Below, one piece after another: positions 17,259 through 24,863 of a DNA stretch of 38,463 nt. The DNA is from Planctomycetota bacterium (GTDB lineage: Bacteria > Planctomycetota > PLA2 > JAEUHO01): the NCBI GenBank assembly GCA_028281445.1, contig JANQJW010000089.1, positions 1 to 38,463 on the forward strand, read 5' to 3'. The notes under the pieces are model-generated. The model was not told the origin of the DNA, did not search any database, and was given only the letters and a program-made list of their open reading frames with translations. Every line of letters begins with the position of its first letter. Position 1 is the first letter of the stretch. Position numbers and translations under genes: made by a program.

Positions 17259-18128
17259 GTGAGCGACGGCAAGTCCCCCTTCGAGCTCGAGCCGGAACAG
17301 CCCGACAAGACGCCGGACCTGACCAAGGGCAACGGCAAGCTCGTACCCGAGCCGGCGCCGCCGCCTCCCGTCCGGCCGCCGCCGCGTAGCGAAGACGGCG
17401 AGGTCGATACGCGCACCGTCGCCGAGCGCAAGGGCGAGGCGCCCCCGCGGGCCACCGAGAACCTGGGCAACCCGCCCGACTGGCCGCAGGAGGCGCTCTC
17501 GTTTCCGATGCGTCCGCCGGGACCTGCTTTCCTGGCGTTCGTGATGGTGCCGTTCTTCCTGATGGACCTCATGGGCTACGCGGACGCCGTTCGCTTCTTC
17601 GCGTGGGTGTTGAAGCTGCTCTTCCTCGTGTTCGTGCTGCGCGCGCAGTTCGCCGTGATCGGTTCATCGGCTGCCGGCCACGATGCGCCCGTGCACTGGA
17701 AGAACGCGCTGCAGTTCGACAAGGAGGACTTCTGGCGCTACGTGTGGACGATGGCGCTGGTCATCGGGCTGCACGTGCCCGGCATCGTCTTCTGGTTCAT
17801 GGAGAACTACTTCGTAGCCATCCTGCTCCTTGTGCTCGGCTCGATGTATGCGTCGGTCGTTGCGATGGGAGAAGGCCTGAAGGACTCTTCGTTGCGACTG
17901 CCCTGGCGGGCTTTCCCGTGGATCAAGCGCGGGCCGTTTCACTGCGTCGTCGGGTGCGTTGCGTGGTGGGCGTTGCTCGCCGTGGAACCGGCCCTCGTGG
18001 GCCTGTCCGAGCAGTCGTTCGGGCTGGTGGCCTTCGTCGCGCTCGCGCTGCGTGCGGTCTGCGCGTACCTGCTGCTCGTCTCCGCACGCGCGCTCGGTGT
18101 GCTCGCGCGCGCGTGGCAGCCGGGCTAA
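17259..18128 (+). CDS. Polytopic membrane protein of unknown function
   Basis: 289 residues from GTG 17259, chosen because a promoter-like pair ends 6 nt upstream; the frame is open to 17223. Residues about 1-90 are hydrophilic and Pro/Glu-rich (PEPAPPPPVRPPPR), presumably cytoplasmic. About six membrane segments follow, including AFLAFVMVPFFLMDLMGY, FAWVLKLLFLVFVL, YVWTMALVIGLHVPGIVFWF, FVAILLLVLGSMYASVVA, HCVVGCVAWWALLAV and LVAFVALALRAVCAYLLLV. The conserved-looking loop LRLPWRAFPWIKRG resembles membrane proteins of DUF4013 type, but I do not claim that family. Its stop overlaps the convergent neighbour's stop (CTAA, 18125-18128). Confidence 0.75.
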   Translation: MSDGKSPFELEPEQPDKTPDLTKGNGKLVPEPAPPPPVRPPPRSEDGEVDTRTVAERKGEAPPRATENLGNPPDWPQEALSFPMRPPGPAFLAFVMVPFFLMDLMGYADAVRFFAWVLKLLFLVFVLRAQFAVIGSSAAGHDAPVHWKNALQFDKEDFWRYVWTMALVIGLHVPGIVFWFMENYFVAILLLVLGSMYASVVAMGEGLKDSSLRLPWRAFPWIKRGPFHCVVGCVAWWALLAVEPALVGLSEQSFGLVAFVALALRAVCAYLLLVSARALGVLARAWQPG

Positions 18129-18478
18129 CCGCCGCCGACGCGCTGGAGCAGGATCACGAAGCCCGAGCTCTCCGCCGCCTCGCGCCGGACTTCGAGCGTG
18201 ATCTCCGCGACCTTGTAGCCCTCTTTGGCGAACTTGTTCAGTGCGTCCTGAACGGGAACGCCCGGCGACGGCGCGCCGTCGTACCAGGCCCGGGCTGTCG
18301 GACCCTCGTCCACGACCGAGATGTAGACGATGTCCACTTTCCCGCCCGCCGCGTGGCTCTCCTGCTGGCGACCCGCCACGAGGACGAGCGCGAGCACGAG
18401 CACCGCGATGCCGAGAAAGACAGAGTGGCTCGCGCGAGGCCGGCGGGATTCACGCGAACGGGGGTGTGAGTCGGACAT
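18125..18478 (-). CDS. Small membrane-anchored protein of unknown function
   Basis: 117 residues. An Arg-rich cytoplasmic N-terminus (residues 1-18) precedes one membrane helix (FLGIAVLVLALVLVAG), then a compact extracytoplasmic domain: VDIVYISVVDEGPTARAWYD ... VAEITLEVRREAAESSGFVILLQRV, a beta-alpha-beta pattern. GGAG at 18489-18486 is a plausible ribosome-binding site. It is divergent from the protease gene at 18577 and tail-to-tail with the membrane protein ending at 18128. No family recognised. Confidence 0.65.
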   Translation of the reverse strand: MSDSHPRSRESRRPRASHSVFLGIAVLVLALVLVAGRQQESHAAGGKVDIVYISVVDEGPTARAWYDGAPSPGVPVQDALNKFAKEGYKVAEITLEVRREAAESSGFVILLQRVGGG

Positions 18479-18576
18479 GGATGGGCTCCTGATCTGGCCG
18501 TGCTTCTTTGCCGGACGTCTCTCCTGTATATCCTCGGTCGGTCGCCGGCGCGGCCCGGGATACCTGTTGGAGGCTG

Positions 18577-19893
18577 ATGACGACGCGGAAAGCCCGAAAG
18601 CGGAGACTTCCGGGGCTGGGGACCCTCTGCGCCGGTCTGCTCCTCGCGGGACTCCTGTTGGGCCCCGCGGTGGCCCGAGCCGACCCGTCGCCCGCGCCGG
18701 TCCGCGTCCACACCGACGCCTACGAAGGCCGCTTCGGGACGCACCCGCGCTTCGGCCACGCCTTCGGTCGGCTCGAGGACGAGGTCCCGCGCAGCCTGGT
18801 ACGCATCGAAGAACGGCTCGGGATCGTGCCCGGCGACGAGGGACGCATCCACGTCTTCATACAGGACGCGGAGCGCGGCACTCGAAGCGTGGATCGGGCG
18901 CGCTGCTACACGAAGCGCATCGGCGGCGCGGAGGTCCATCGCGTCATTCTCTTCGCCGAGTACTTCCTGAGCGGGGACAGCGACCTGCCGACTGTGCTCA
19001 CGCACGAGCTCGTCCATGCCGTCATGCGCGACCGCATGGGCGCTTCGAAGTACGAGCGGTTGCCGTACTGGATCCGGGAAGGGCTCGCGGTGCACGCCGC
19101 CGATGAAGGCACGCGCCACTTGCGCCGCACGTTGCTCGCTTGCCAGGATCCCAACGCGCTGCTCACGGGGCTGATGGGGCGGACGCGCGACATCCGCATG
19201 TACCCGTACGCCTACCTCGGCATCGACTTCATCGAGGAACGCGGCGGCAAGAACGCCTTGAGGCGTTTCGTCCGAGGTCTGGTCGAAGGCCGCCATCCGC
19301 GCAGCCTGATTCACGCGCTGACGGGCATGCCGTGGTCGCAGTTCAAGCGCGAGCTGTATGGCTACGCGCGGGAGCGCATCGAGGATGAGGCTGACGGGTT
19401 GCGTGCGATTCGCGCGGCACGCCGGCTCTACCGGCGCGGGCGCTACGATCGCGCGCGGTCCGCGTTCGACGACTTCATCGTCAAGTACCCCGCCTCGGCA
19501 TTCGTGCCGACGGCGCGCTACTACGCCGCGCGCTGTTTCTTCAAGCGCCGCGCCTACGAGGCCGCCGAAGCCGGCTTCGCCCGCTGCATCGAGACGGATA
19601 TCGGCGTCTCGGGCTGGATCGACGAGTGCTTCCTCTACCGCGGCATCGCGCTGCACGAGCGCAAGCGCAACGAGGAAGCGGTCGACGTGCTTCGCGCCTA
19701 CGTCGACTTCCACGCCTACAGCGACCAGCGCGATCTCGGCTACCTCGCGCTGGGCCGAGCGCTCCGCGGCGTCGGCCGCGACGACCAAGCGCGTCAAGCC
19801 TTCGAGTCTGTCAGTCGCGTGCCGCGGGCACGAGGGGTCCACCGGCGAGCGGCGAGCCGGGAGCTCGCAGAGCTCGCCCAAATGGACGACTGA
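18577..19893 (+). CDS. Secreted HExxH metallopeptidase with TPR repeats
   Basis: 438 residues from ATG 18577, with GGAGG close upstream; the frame is open to 18508. A signal peptide spans about residues 1-35 (LGTLCAGLLLAGLLLGPAVARA). HELVH at residues 143-147 and E168 in WIREGLAVHAADE make a gluzincin site (peptidase MA-like), with zinc bound by two His and Glu. TPR-like helical repeats fill about 280-430 (ARRLYRRGRYDRARSAFDDF, ARCFFKRRAYEAAEAGF, GIALHERKRNEEAVDVL). Such proteins are periplasmic or cell-surface proteases of unknown substrate. The TGA overlaps the next ATG (19891-19895), implying coupled translation with the DUF389 protein. Confidence 0.82.
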   Translation: MTTRKARKRRLPGLGTLCAGLLLAGLLLGPAVARADPSPAPVRVHTDAYEGRFGTHPRFGHAFGRLEDEVPRSLVRIEERLGIVPGDEGRIHVFIQDAERGTRSVDRARCYTKRIGGAEVHRVILFAEYFLSGDSDLPTVLTHELVHAVMRDRMGASKYERLPYWIREGLAVHAADEGTRHLRRTLLACQDPNALLTGLMGRTRDIRMYPYAYLGIDFIEERGGKNALRRFVRGLVEGRHPRSLIHALTGMPWSQFKRELYGYARERIEDEADGLRAIRAARRLYRRGRYDRARSAFDDFIVKYPASAFVPTARYYAARCFFKRRAYEAAEAGFARCIETDIGVSGWIDECFLYRGIALHERKRNEEAVDVLRAYVDFHAYSDQRDLGYLALGRALRGVGRDDQARQAFESVSRVPRARGVHRRAASRELAELAQMDD

Positions 19894-20891
19894 TGGCGCT
19901 GCGCCTCATCGAGGTGGTCCTGCCGGAGCGGGAAGCCGAGACGATCGAGGACGCGATCGATCTCGATCCGCATGGCGGCCCCTGGCGTGAGCCGCTCCAC
20001 GACGGCCGCCACTGCGTGCGCTTCGTCATCGACGCCGACGAAGGCGGCGAGATCGTCGACGACTTCGAGCGCCGCTACGGGAACGTCCCGGGCTTTCACT
20101 TGGTGATCCTCCCCGTCCACGGGGCGCTGCCTCGCCCGAAGCCCCCCGAAGAGAAGAAGAAGACCCGGCGGTTCGGCAGCAAGAAGGGCGGCTTGAGCCG
20201 CGAGGAGCTGTTCAACGAAGCCCGCGGCATGGCGAAGCCGACGAAGGTGTTCTTTGCGACCGTCGTCCTGTCGACGGTCGTCGTCGCCATCGGGCTCCTG
20301 CGCGACAACACGGCCGTGATCATCGGCGCCATGGTCATCGCGCCGCTCCTGGGCCCGAACGTCGCGCTGGCGCTCGCTACCACGCTCGGCGACGGCAAGC
20401 TCCTGCAGCGCGGCCTGACGTCGAATCTCTACGGGTTCGTCCTCGCGCTCGTGATCACCGTGGTGTTGGGCGCGATCATGCCGGCGATGGAGGAGCTGCC
20501 CAGCGAGATCCTTGCTCGAACGGGAGTGCACTGGACCGACATCGTGCTCGCGCTCGCGGCCGGTAGCGCCGGCGGGCTTGCGTTGACGACCGGTGTGTCG
20601 AGCGGACTCGTCGGTGTGATGGTGGCGGTCGCGCTGCTGCCCCCGACCGCGGTCGTGGGGCTCATGCTCGGCATGGGGGAGACGGAGCTCGCGGGCAAGG
20701 CGGCTCTGTTGCTCGCCGTGAACGTCATCTGCGTGAACCTTGCAGCGATGGCGACGTTCCTCGCGCAGGGCATCCGTCCGCGAACGTGGTGGGAGGCCGA
20801 CCGCGCGATGCGGGCGACGCGCATCGCGCTCGCCGTCGGCGCGGCATTGATCGTGATCCTTGCTCTCCTGATCGTCGCGACCCAGACCTAG
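19893..20891 (+). CDS. DUF389 family (TIGR00341-like) membrane protein
   Basis: 332 residues starting MALRLIEVVLPE, the typical opening of the family. The N-terminal 100 residues form a soluble alpha/beta domain, a Lys-rich linker follows (EEKKKTRRFGSKKGG), then the hydrophobic DUF389 domain begins at MAKPTKVFFATVVLSTVVVA with the signature IGAMVIAPLLGPNVALALA. About six membrane segments run to the C-terminus. No biochemical function is established for the family. The ATG at 19893 overlaps the protease stop. A 34-codon membrane peptide follows on the same strand. Confidence 0.88.
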   Translation: MALRLIEVVLPEREAETIEDAIDLDPHGGPWREPLHDGRHCVRFVIDADEGGEIVDDFERRYGNVPGFHLVILPVHGALPRPKPPEEKKKTRRFGSKKGGLSREELFNEARGMAKPTKVFFATVVLSTVVVAIGLLRDNTAVIIGAMVIAPLLGPNVALALATTLGDGKLLQRGLTSNLYGFVLALVITVVLGAIMPAMEELPSEILARTGVHWTDIVLALAAGSAGGLALTTGVSSGLVGVMVAVALLPPTAVVGLMLGMGETELAGKAALLLAVNVICVNLAAMATFLAQGIRPRTWWEADRAMRATRIALAVGAALIVILALLIVATQT

Positions 20892-20930
20892 CCCTGATGG
20901 GCGCCGTATGCTGTCACCCGGAGGTACGGC

Positions 20931-21035
20931 TTGCTCGACGATCTCAGCGAAGGGCTGAAGCTCTTGGAGTGGATCGTCCTTGGGCTCCTCGCACTCAGTC
21001 TTCTGATCTGGGCCGGCAACACCTTCCTCTGGTAA
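20931..21035 (+). CDS. 34-residue single-helix membrane peptide, TTG start
   Basis: TTG at 20931 is preceded by GGAGG (20920-20924) with good spacing and by a -10-like TATGCT (20907-20912). The peptide reads LLDDLSEGLKLLEWIVLGLL and continues ALSLLIWAGNTFLW to TAA 21033-21035: a short amphipathic start and one membrane helix. The combination of promoter-like box, strong ribosome-binding site and coherent topology supports a real gene missed by length filters. Function unknown. Confidence 0.55.
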   Translation: MLDDLSEGLKLLEWIVLGLLALSLLIWAGNTFLW

Positions 21036-21040
21036 CGCGT

Positions 21041-21556
21041 CTACGCGTTCTTGTCGGTGTTCAGCTTTTCGTCGTCGTAGAAGGCGATGCCATGGTCCGG
21101 CCCGCCGCGCGCCTTGGCGATCCACACAATCTGGCCGGCGTGCCAGGAGAGGTGCTCGACGACGTGGTACGCCGCCTCCAGGCCGGTCACGTCGTACCCC
21201 TGGATCGCATGGCGTTTCGCGAGCGCGTCTTCGTCCATGGCGCCGATGACGTCAGCGGCTTCCTGGATCGTGGCTCGCAGCTTGGCGAAGAGGTCGGCCG
21301 CCTCGCCGGCGGCGTCGCCCTCGAACTCCGTCTTTCGTTCGCGATGATCGGGCCGGCCGCCCAGCCCTGAGAGGATCCACTGGCGGATGTTGCCTTCCAG
21401 GTGGCGCAGCAGCACGCCGACGCTCGTCGAGCCCTCGTGCGGCTGCCACCAGAAGTCTTCGGGCGAGAGCGACGTGACGGCCCGCTCGATGCGAGGGACG
21501 TAGTCCTCGAGCAGCCGCTGTCGCGTGTCGCTCGTGAAGTTGCGCGCTACGTTCAT
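21041..21556 (-). CDS. DinB-like (DUF1572-type) four-helix protein
   Basis: 171 residues from ATG 21556 (MNVARNFTSDTRQRL); the frame is open to 21592 but that overlaps the divergent gene. A His in VLLRHLEGNIRQWI and H-x3-H-x3-H in AYHVVEHLSWHAGQIVWIAK match the metal-binding His set of the DinB/YfiT fold. These proteins often act as thiol-dependent transferases or hydrolases; the substrate cannot be told. The start has no ribosome-binding site, and TACCCT lies 7 nt upstream. Convergent with the membrane peptide ending at 21035. Confidence 0.8.
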   Translation of the reverse strand: MNVARNFTSDTRQRLLEDYVPRIERAVTSLSPEDFWWQPHEGSTSVGVLLRHLEGNIRQWILSGLGGRPDHRERKTEFEGDAAGEAADLFAKLRATIQEAADVIGAMDEDALAKRHAIQGYDVTGLEAAYHVVEHLSWHAGQIVWIAKARGGPDHGIAFYDDEKLNTDKNA

Positions 21557-21563
21557 GGGGATC

Positions 21564-21573
21564 AGGGTACTAC
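21564..21573. promoter_or_regulatory. Overlapping divergent -10-like boxes
   Basis: The start codons of the DinB-like gene (21556, minus) and the thioesterase (21580, plus) are only 23 nt apart. TACCCT on the minus strand (21569-21564) is 7 nt from its ATG; TACTAC on the plus strand (21568-21573) is 6 nt from its ATG. The two boxes overlap by two bases, so the promoters should exclude each other and both mRNAs should be leaderless. Confidence 0.4.
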
Positions 21574-21579
21574 TGGGGC

Positions 21580-21972
21580 ATGAGCACGGCATCCATCACA
21601 CGTCTCGTTCTGCCCGGCGTGACCAACCGCCACGGCAGCCTCTTCGGCGGCGTCGCACTGAGCCTCATGGACGAGGCCGCAGGCATCGTCGCCACCCGCG
21701 TCGCGCGCGGCCCGTGCGTCACCGCGCACATCAACGCCGTCGACTTCAAGGCGCCGATCTGGCAGGGGCAGGCCATTCGCGTCGAGGCCAAGCTGGTCAA
21801 GACCGGGAACACGTCGATGCGCATCCTGGTCGAGACGTACGGCGAGTGCCTGGAGGACGGGACCAACCGTCTCACGACGACCGCAGAGTTCGTCATGGTC
21901 GCCATCGACAAGGACGGGTCTCCCCGTCCGGTGCCGCGCGCGCCGGAGAGCGACGACGACAAGGACGAGTGA
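21580..21972 (+). CDS. Acyl-CoA thioesterase, hotdog fold (YciA-like)
   Basis: 130 residues. The opening VLPGVTNRHGSLFGGVALSLMDEAAGIVA is the classic hotdog thioesterase signature, in which N-x-x-G-x-(L/I)-x-GG and the Asp of MDEAA provide the active site. The core continues VTAHINAVDFKAPIWQGQAI and GNTSMRILVETYGE, as in cytosolic YciA/BACH acyl-CoA hydrolases. A charged tail (ESDDDKDE) ends the protein. The enzyme would hydrolyse acyl-CoA to free acid; chain preference is unknown. No ribosome-binding site. Confidence 0.88.
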   Translation: MSTASITRLVLPGVTNRHGSLFGGVALSLMDEAAGIVATRVARGPCVTAHINAVDFKAPIWQGQAIRVEAKLVKTGNTSMRILVETYGECLEDGTNRLTTTAEFVMVAIDKDGSPRPVPRAPESDDDKDE

Positions 21973-22035
21973 CATGTAGGCCTTGACGAAGTCCCTGAGC
22001 GAGGCGAGCCGAGTCGATGGGTGCCCGTCCGACCT

Positions 22036-22395
22036 CTACGTCGTCAGTGCCTCTTGCAGGGCGCGCAACATGGGTTCGACGTCGATGGGCTTCTCGAGGA
22101 TCGTGCAGCCGGAGAGCGCCTCGAGGTCGGTCGGCCCCAGCGCCGCTGCATAGCCGGTGATCACGATGACGGGGCAATCCGCGTTCTGAGCACGTACCTT
22201 GCGGATGAGCTGCTCGCCGCTGCCGAGCGGCATGGCCAGGTCGGTGATGAGCAGATCCGGCTGGACCCGCTCGAACGTCTCCATGGCACGTATGCCGTCG
22301 CGCGCCTCTTCGACTTCATGCCCCTGGAATTCGCAGATCCGCACGATCATCTCACGTGCCTGCGCGTCGTCTTCCGCAACGAGAATCCGGGCCAT
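22036..22395 (-). CDS. Single-domain response regulator (CheY-like)
   Basis: 119 residues, just a receiver domain. Acidic pocket E8/D9/D10 (LVAEDD), phospho-acceptor D52 (LLITDLAMP), T80 (VIVITGY) and K102 (LEKPID) are all present, so it should be phosphorylated. No output domain follows; partner kinase is not in the window. A GAGAGGGGGG ribosome-binding region lies just upstream of ATG 22395, and a -10-like TAGGCT at 22435-22430 gives a leader of roughly 30 nt. Confidence 0.92.
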   Translation of the reverse strand: MARILVAEDDAQAREMIVRICEFQGHEVEEARDGIRAMETFERVQPDLLITDLAMPLGSGEQLIRKVRAQNADCPVIVITGYAAALGPTDLEALSGCTILEKPIDVEPMLRALQEALTT

Positions 22396-22535
22396 CCCGA
22401 TCCCCCCCTCTCAATGTTCCCCGAGCCGGAGCCTAGCACGCGTCGTTCGGCGCGCCGCCGCGCATTCTTCACTCCGTCCCGGAACGAGACGCGTGCCGCT
22501 ACCATGGAGGCCCCGCAGGCAGAGGAGACGAACGG

Positions 22536-22769
22536 ATGGTGAACGCACAAGCGGTTCGAACGTGGCTCCAGCAGAAGGGCATCGACCGTTGTGGTGCCTG
22601 CGGTAGTGAAGACCTGCAAGTGAGCCGTGATCTCTACGCGCTCGTCACGATCGATCGTACGACGGGTGGACCGGACCATCGTCGCGGCACGCGCGCCGTG
22701 CGGTTGCGCTGCGGAAACTGCGCGCATCTGGTGTTGCTCCACGCGCGCCAGATGGGACTCGAAGAGTAG
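22536..22769 (+). CDS. Small zinc-ribbon protein
   Basis: 77 residues with two Cys pairs, RCGACG at the N-terminal side and LRCGNCAH near the C-terminus, separated by about 38 residues: the arrangement of a structural zinc ribbon. AGAGGAGA upstream is a good ribosome-binding site. The stop is 9 nt from the GTG of the SGNH hydrolase. Function unknown; it could bind nucleic acid or protein. Confidence 0.7.
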   Translation: MVNAQAVRTWLQQKGIDRCGACGSEDLQVSRDLYALVTIDRTTGGPDHRRGTRAVRLRCGNCAHLVLLHARQMGLEE

Positions 22770-22778
22770 GCAGCGCCC

Positions 22779-23906
22779 GTGAGCGAAGTGCCGACACACG
22801 CAGAAGCCGCGCCCGGCGTGCGCCGGCCTTGGTGGCGCCGGCTCCTGGTGCGGCTTGCCCTTCTCTGCACGTCGCTCCTGGTCTTCCTCGGCTTGTGCGA
22901 GGTGGTGCTGCGCATCGCCGGTGCACAACCGAAGACGGCGACCGCGTTGCTGGGCTACTTCGAGTATCACGAGCGCATCGGCTGGTGGGGACGACCCGAC
23001 GCCGGCCAGCAGTTCCAGGCCGCCGAGGCCGATGTGTGGATCAGCCACAATGCAGACGGACTGCGCACCTCGAGCCTGGACACCTCCATTCGCAACGATC
23101 CCGCCGACGCGCGCACCGTGTGGTGCCTGGGCGATTCGACCACGTGGGGCTGGGGCGTGACCGACGGCGAGACCTGGGTCGACGAGCTCAACCGGCTGGC
23201 GGAGGGGCAGCGGCTCTTTCGCAATCTGGGCGCGACCGGCTACTCCGCGCTGCAGGAGTTCCTGCTCTTGCGCGAGCACTTGCAGGCGGGCCGCAAGCCG
23301 CACGAGGTCGTCGTGCTGTTTTGTTCGAACGACGTTGCGGAGAACCTCGAGCGCAAGAAGACGCGCCCGTACCTCGAAGTCCTCGGCGGCGAGGCGGTGC
23401 TGCGCAACGAGACGGTGAAGCCCGGGCTCGGGCGCAACCTCACGGCGTGGCTCACGACGAACTCACTGGTGTGCAACTACGTCCACTACTACTTCATGCG
23501 CGCTCGGCGTGCGATGCGCCAAGGCGAGCGCGCTCCACAAGACGCCGCGCCTGCCGCAGGCGATCCCAAGCCGGGTGCCGCCTCGCCGGCGCCGCCCGCG
23601 CCGCCTCCCGTCGATCTCGCGTCCCCGGGGCAGGTCGCCTTGCTCGCTTCGTATGCGCGCATCCGTGACATATGTAACGAGTACGGGCTCGAGCTGCACG
23701 TCGTCACGCCGTACGCGGCACCGGATCTCGCGGCCGTCTGTGCGCAGCTTGGGTTGCGCCTCACGGATCTGAGCCCGTACTGGCAGGAGCAGGCCGCGCT
23801 GTCCGACGCACCCACACAGCTGCTGCCCGATCCACATTGGAATGCACTCGGCAACACGGTGGTCGGTCGCGCCATCCACACCGAGCTCTTCGAAGCGGGG
23901 CGATAG
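22779..23906 (+). CDS. Membrane-anchored SGNH/GDSL-family hydrolase
   Basis: 375 residues from GTG 22779. One N-terminal membrane helix (LLVRLALLCTSLLVFLGLCE, about 22-42) follows a Trp/Arg-rich cytoplasmic end. The extracytoplasmic domain shows SGNH blocks: GDSTTWGWGV (Ser nucleophile, block I), a Gly in NLGATGYSA (block II), FCSNDVAEN (block III Asn), and D-P-H-W-N (block V Asp and His). An Ala/Pro linker sits before the last part. Such enzymes hydrolyse or transfer O-acyl groups on polysaccharides, as in AlgJ/AlgX-like or OafA-associated SGNH domains. Substrate unknown. Confidence 0.8.
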   Translation: MSEVPTHAEAAPGVRRPWWRRLLVRLALLCTSLLVFLGLCEVVLRIAGAQPKTATALLGYFEYHERIGWWGRPDAGQQFQAAEADVWISHNADGLRTSSLDTSIRNDPADARTVWCLGDSTTWGWGVTDGETWVDELNRLAEGQRLFRNLGATGYSALQEFLLLREHLQAGRKPHEVVVLFCSNDVAENLERKKTRPYLEVLGGEAVLRNETVKPGLGRNLTAWLTTNSLVCNYVHYYFMRARRAMRQGERAPQDAAPAAGDPKPGAASPAPPAPPPVDLASPGQVALLASYARIRDICNEYGLELHVVTPYAAPDLAAVCAQLGLRLTDLSPYWQEQAALSDAPTQLLPDPHWNALGNTVVGRAIHTELFEAGR

Positions 23907-24046
23907 ACCCCTCGCGATTTTACAAAGTGACGACTAACGAACCCGGCATCGGCGCGTACTCAATAGCGGGCGCGGGGGGGACCCATCGGTCGTCACAGCC
24001 TTGCCCAACACTGCTGTGAACCCCCTCTGCCCGTCTAAGAGCGGCC

Positions 24047-24239
24047 CGCCGGATGCTCGGCCTTCGCCGACGGTCGCCGCAGGCGACGAGCGGTGCGAGC
24101 CTGCGAGAGTCGGCGCTGCGGGCGCTCTCGGCGCATCGCCAGCTCGGTCCTCGGATCGCGCAAGCGCGATCATCGCGGCGAAGGTCGTCACCCGCTTTGC
24201 GGCGCCTTCGCCCCGACGACCCGACAGCCGTCGTACGCG
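24047..24239 (+). repeat. Structured dispersed element A, copy 2
   Basis: Fills most of the 366-nt gap between the SGNH hydrolase and the isochorismatase-like gene; 23907-24046 before it holds nothing I can name. Ends are identical to the smc-downstream copy. Pairings: CGCCGAC/GTCGGCG (24065-24071, 24109-24115), GTCGCC-GCA-GGCGAC (24073-24087), GATCGCG-CAAG-CGCGATC (24154-24171), GGCGAAGG/CCTTCGCC (24177-24184, 24205-24212) enclosing CCGC-TTT-GCGG. The first two stems correspond in position to stems of copy 1 but have different, compensated bases. Confidence 0.65.
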
Positions 24240-24257
24240 TTCTCGACGCACGTCAGC

Positions 24258-24263
24258 TAGAGT
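24258..24263 (+). promoter_or_regulatory. -10-like box TAGAGT before the 24273 gene
   Basis: TAGAGT is 9 nt from the ATG, which has no ribosome-binding site. No convincing -35 box is visible. Confidence 0.4.
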
Positions 24264-24272
24264 GCGCCCGCG

Positions 24273-24863
24273 ATGGGTGATCCGCTTCACGAAGAGCTCG
24301 TTCTGCTGCTCGTGGACGTACAGACGGCCTTCCTCGACGCGATGGTCGGTGATCGGGCTCGACTCGAGACGAAGCTAGCCAAGCTCGTCAAGTTGGCTGC
24401 GTTGATGGACCTGCCTGTCGTCGCGACGCTCGAGCGGCCCATCGAGTCGAAGGGTGAGCCGCCTGATGGGCTGGCGCCGACGGCGCGGCGAATCGAAAAG
24501 GCGAGCTTCAACGCCATGGCGGAACCGTCCCTGCCCGCATGGCTGGAGGAGACCGGCCGGAAGGCCGTTGCCGTCGCAGGCGCCGAGACCGACGTCTGCG
24601 TGCTCCTGACCGTCGAGGGGCTGCTCGCGGCCGGCTACCGCGTGCACCTGCTCGAGGACTGCGTGTTCTCGTCGACGGCGGATGTGTCCGCCGCGCTGGG
24701 GCGCATGCGGCAGGCCGGCGCCGTTCCCACAACACTCAAGACCCTGGCCTTCGAGTTGACGGGCACCGTGGATCGCGACGCCTGGCCAACGGCCTGGCGC
24801 GATGCCCTGGCTGCGGATCCGTCGCTCTTCCCTGAGCCGGACGACCTCGCGCCGGAACTCTAG
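24273..24863 (+). CDS. Isochorismatase-like cysteine hydrolase
   Basis: 196 residues. The catalytic triad of the family is complete: D15 (LLLVDVQ), K76 (RRIEKASFNA) and C109 (GAETDVCVL). The Rossmann-like fold is evident from LLLVDVQTAF, VVATLERP, AVAVAGAETDVCV and YRVHLLEDCVFS. Members include nicotinamidases, biuret hydrolases and YcaC-type proteins; nothing in the sequence sets the substrate. The stop overlaps the convergent lipoprotein's stop (CTAG, 24860-24863). Confidence 0.88.
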   Translation: MGDPLHEELVLLLVDVQTAFLDAMVGDRARLETKLAKLVKLAALMDLPVVATLERPIESKGEPPDGLAPTARRIEKASFNAMAEPSLPAWLEETGRKAVAVAGAETDVCVLLTVEGLLAAGYRVHLLEDCVFSSTADVSAALGRMRQAGAVPTTLKTLAFELTGTVDRDAWPTAWRDALAADPSLFPEPDDLAPEL

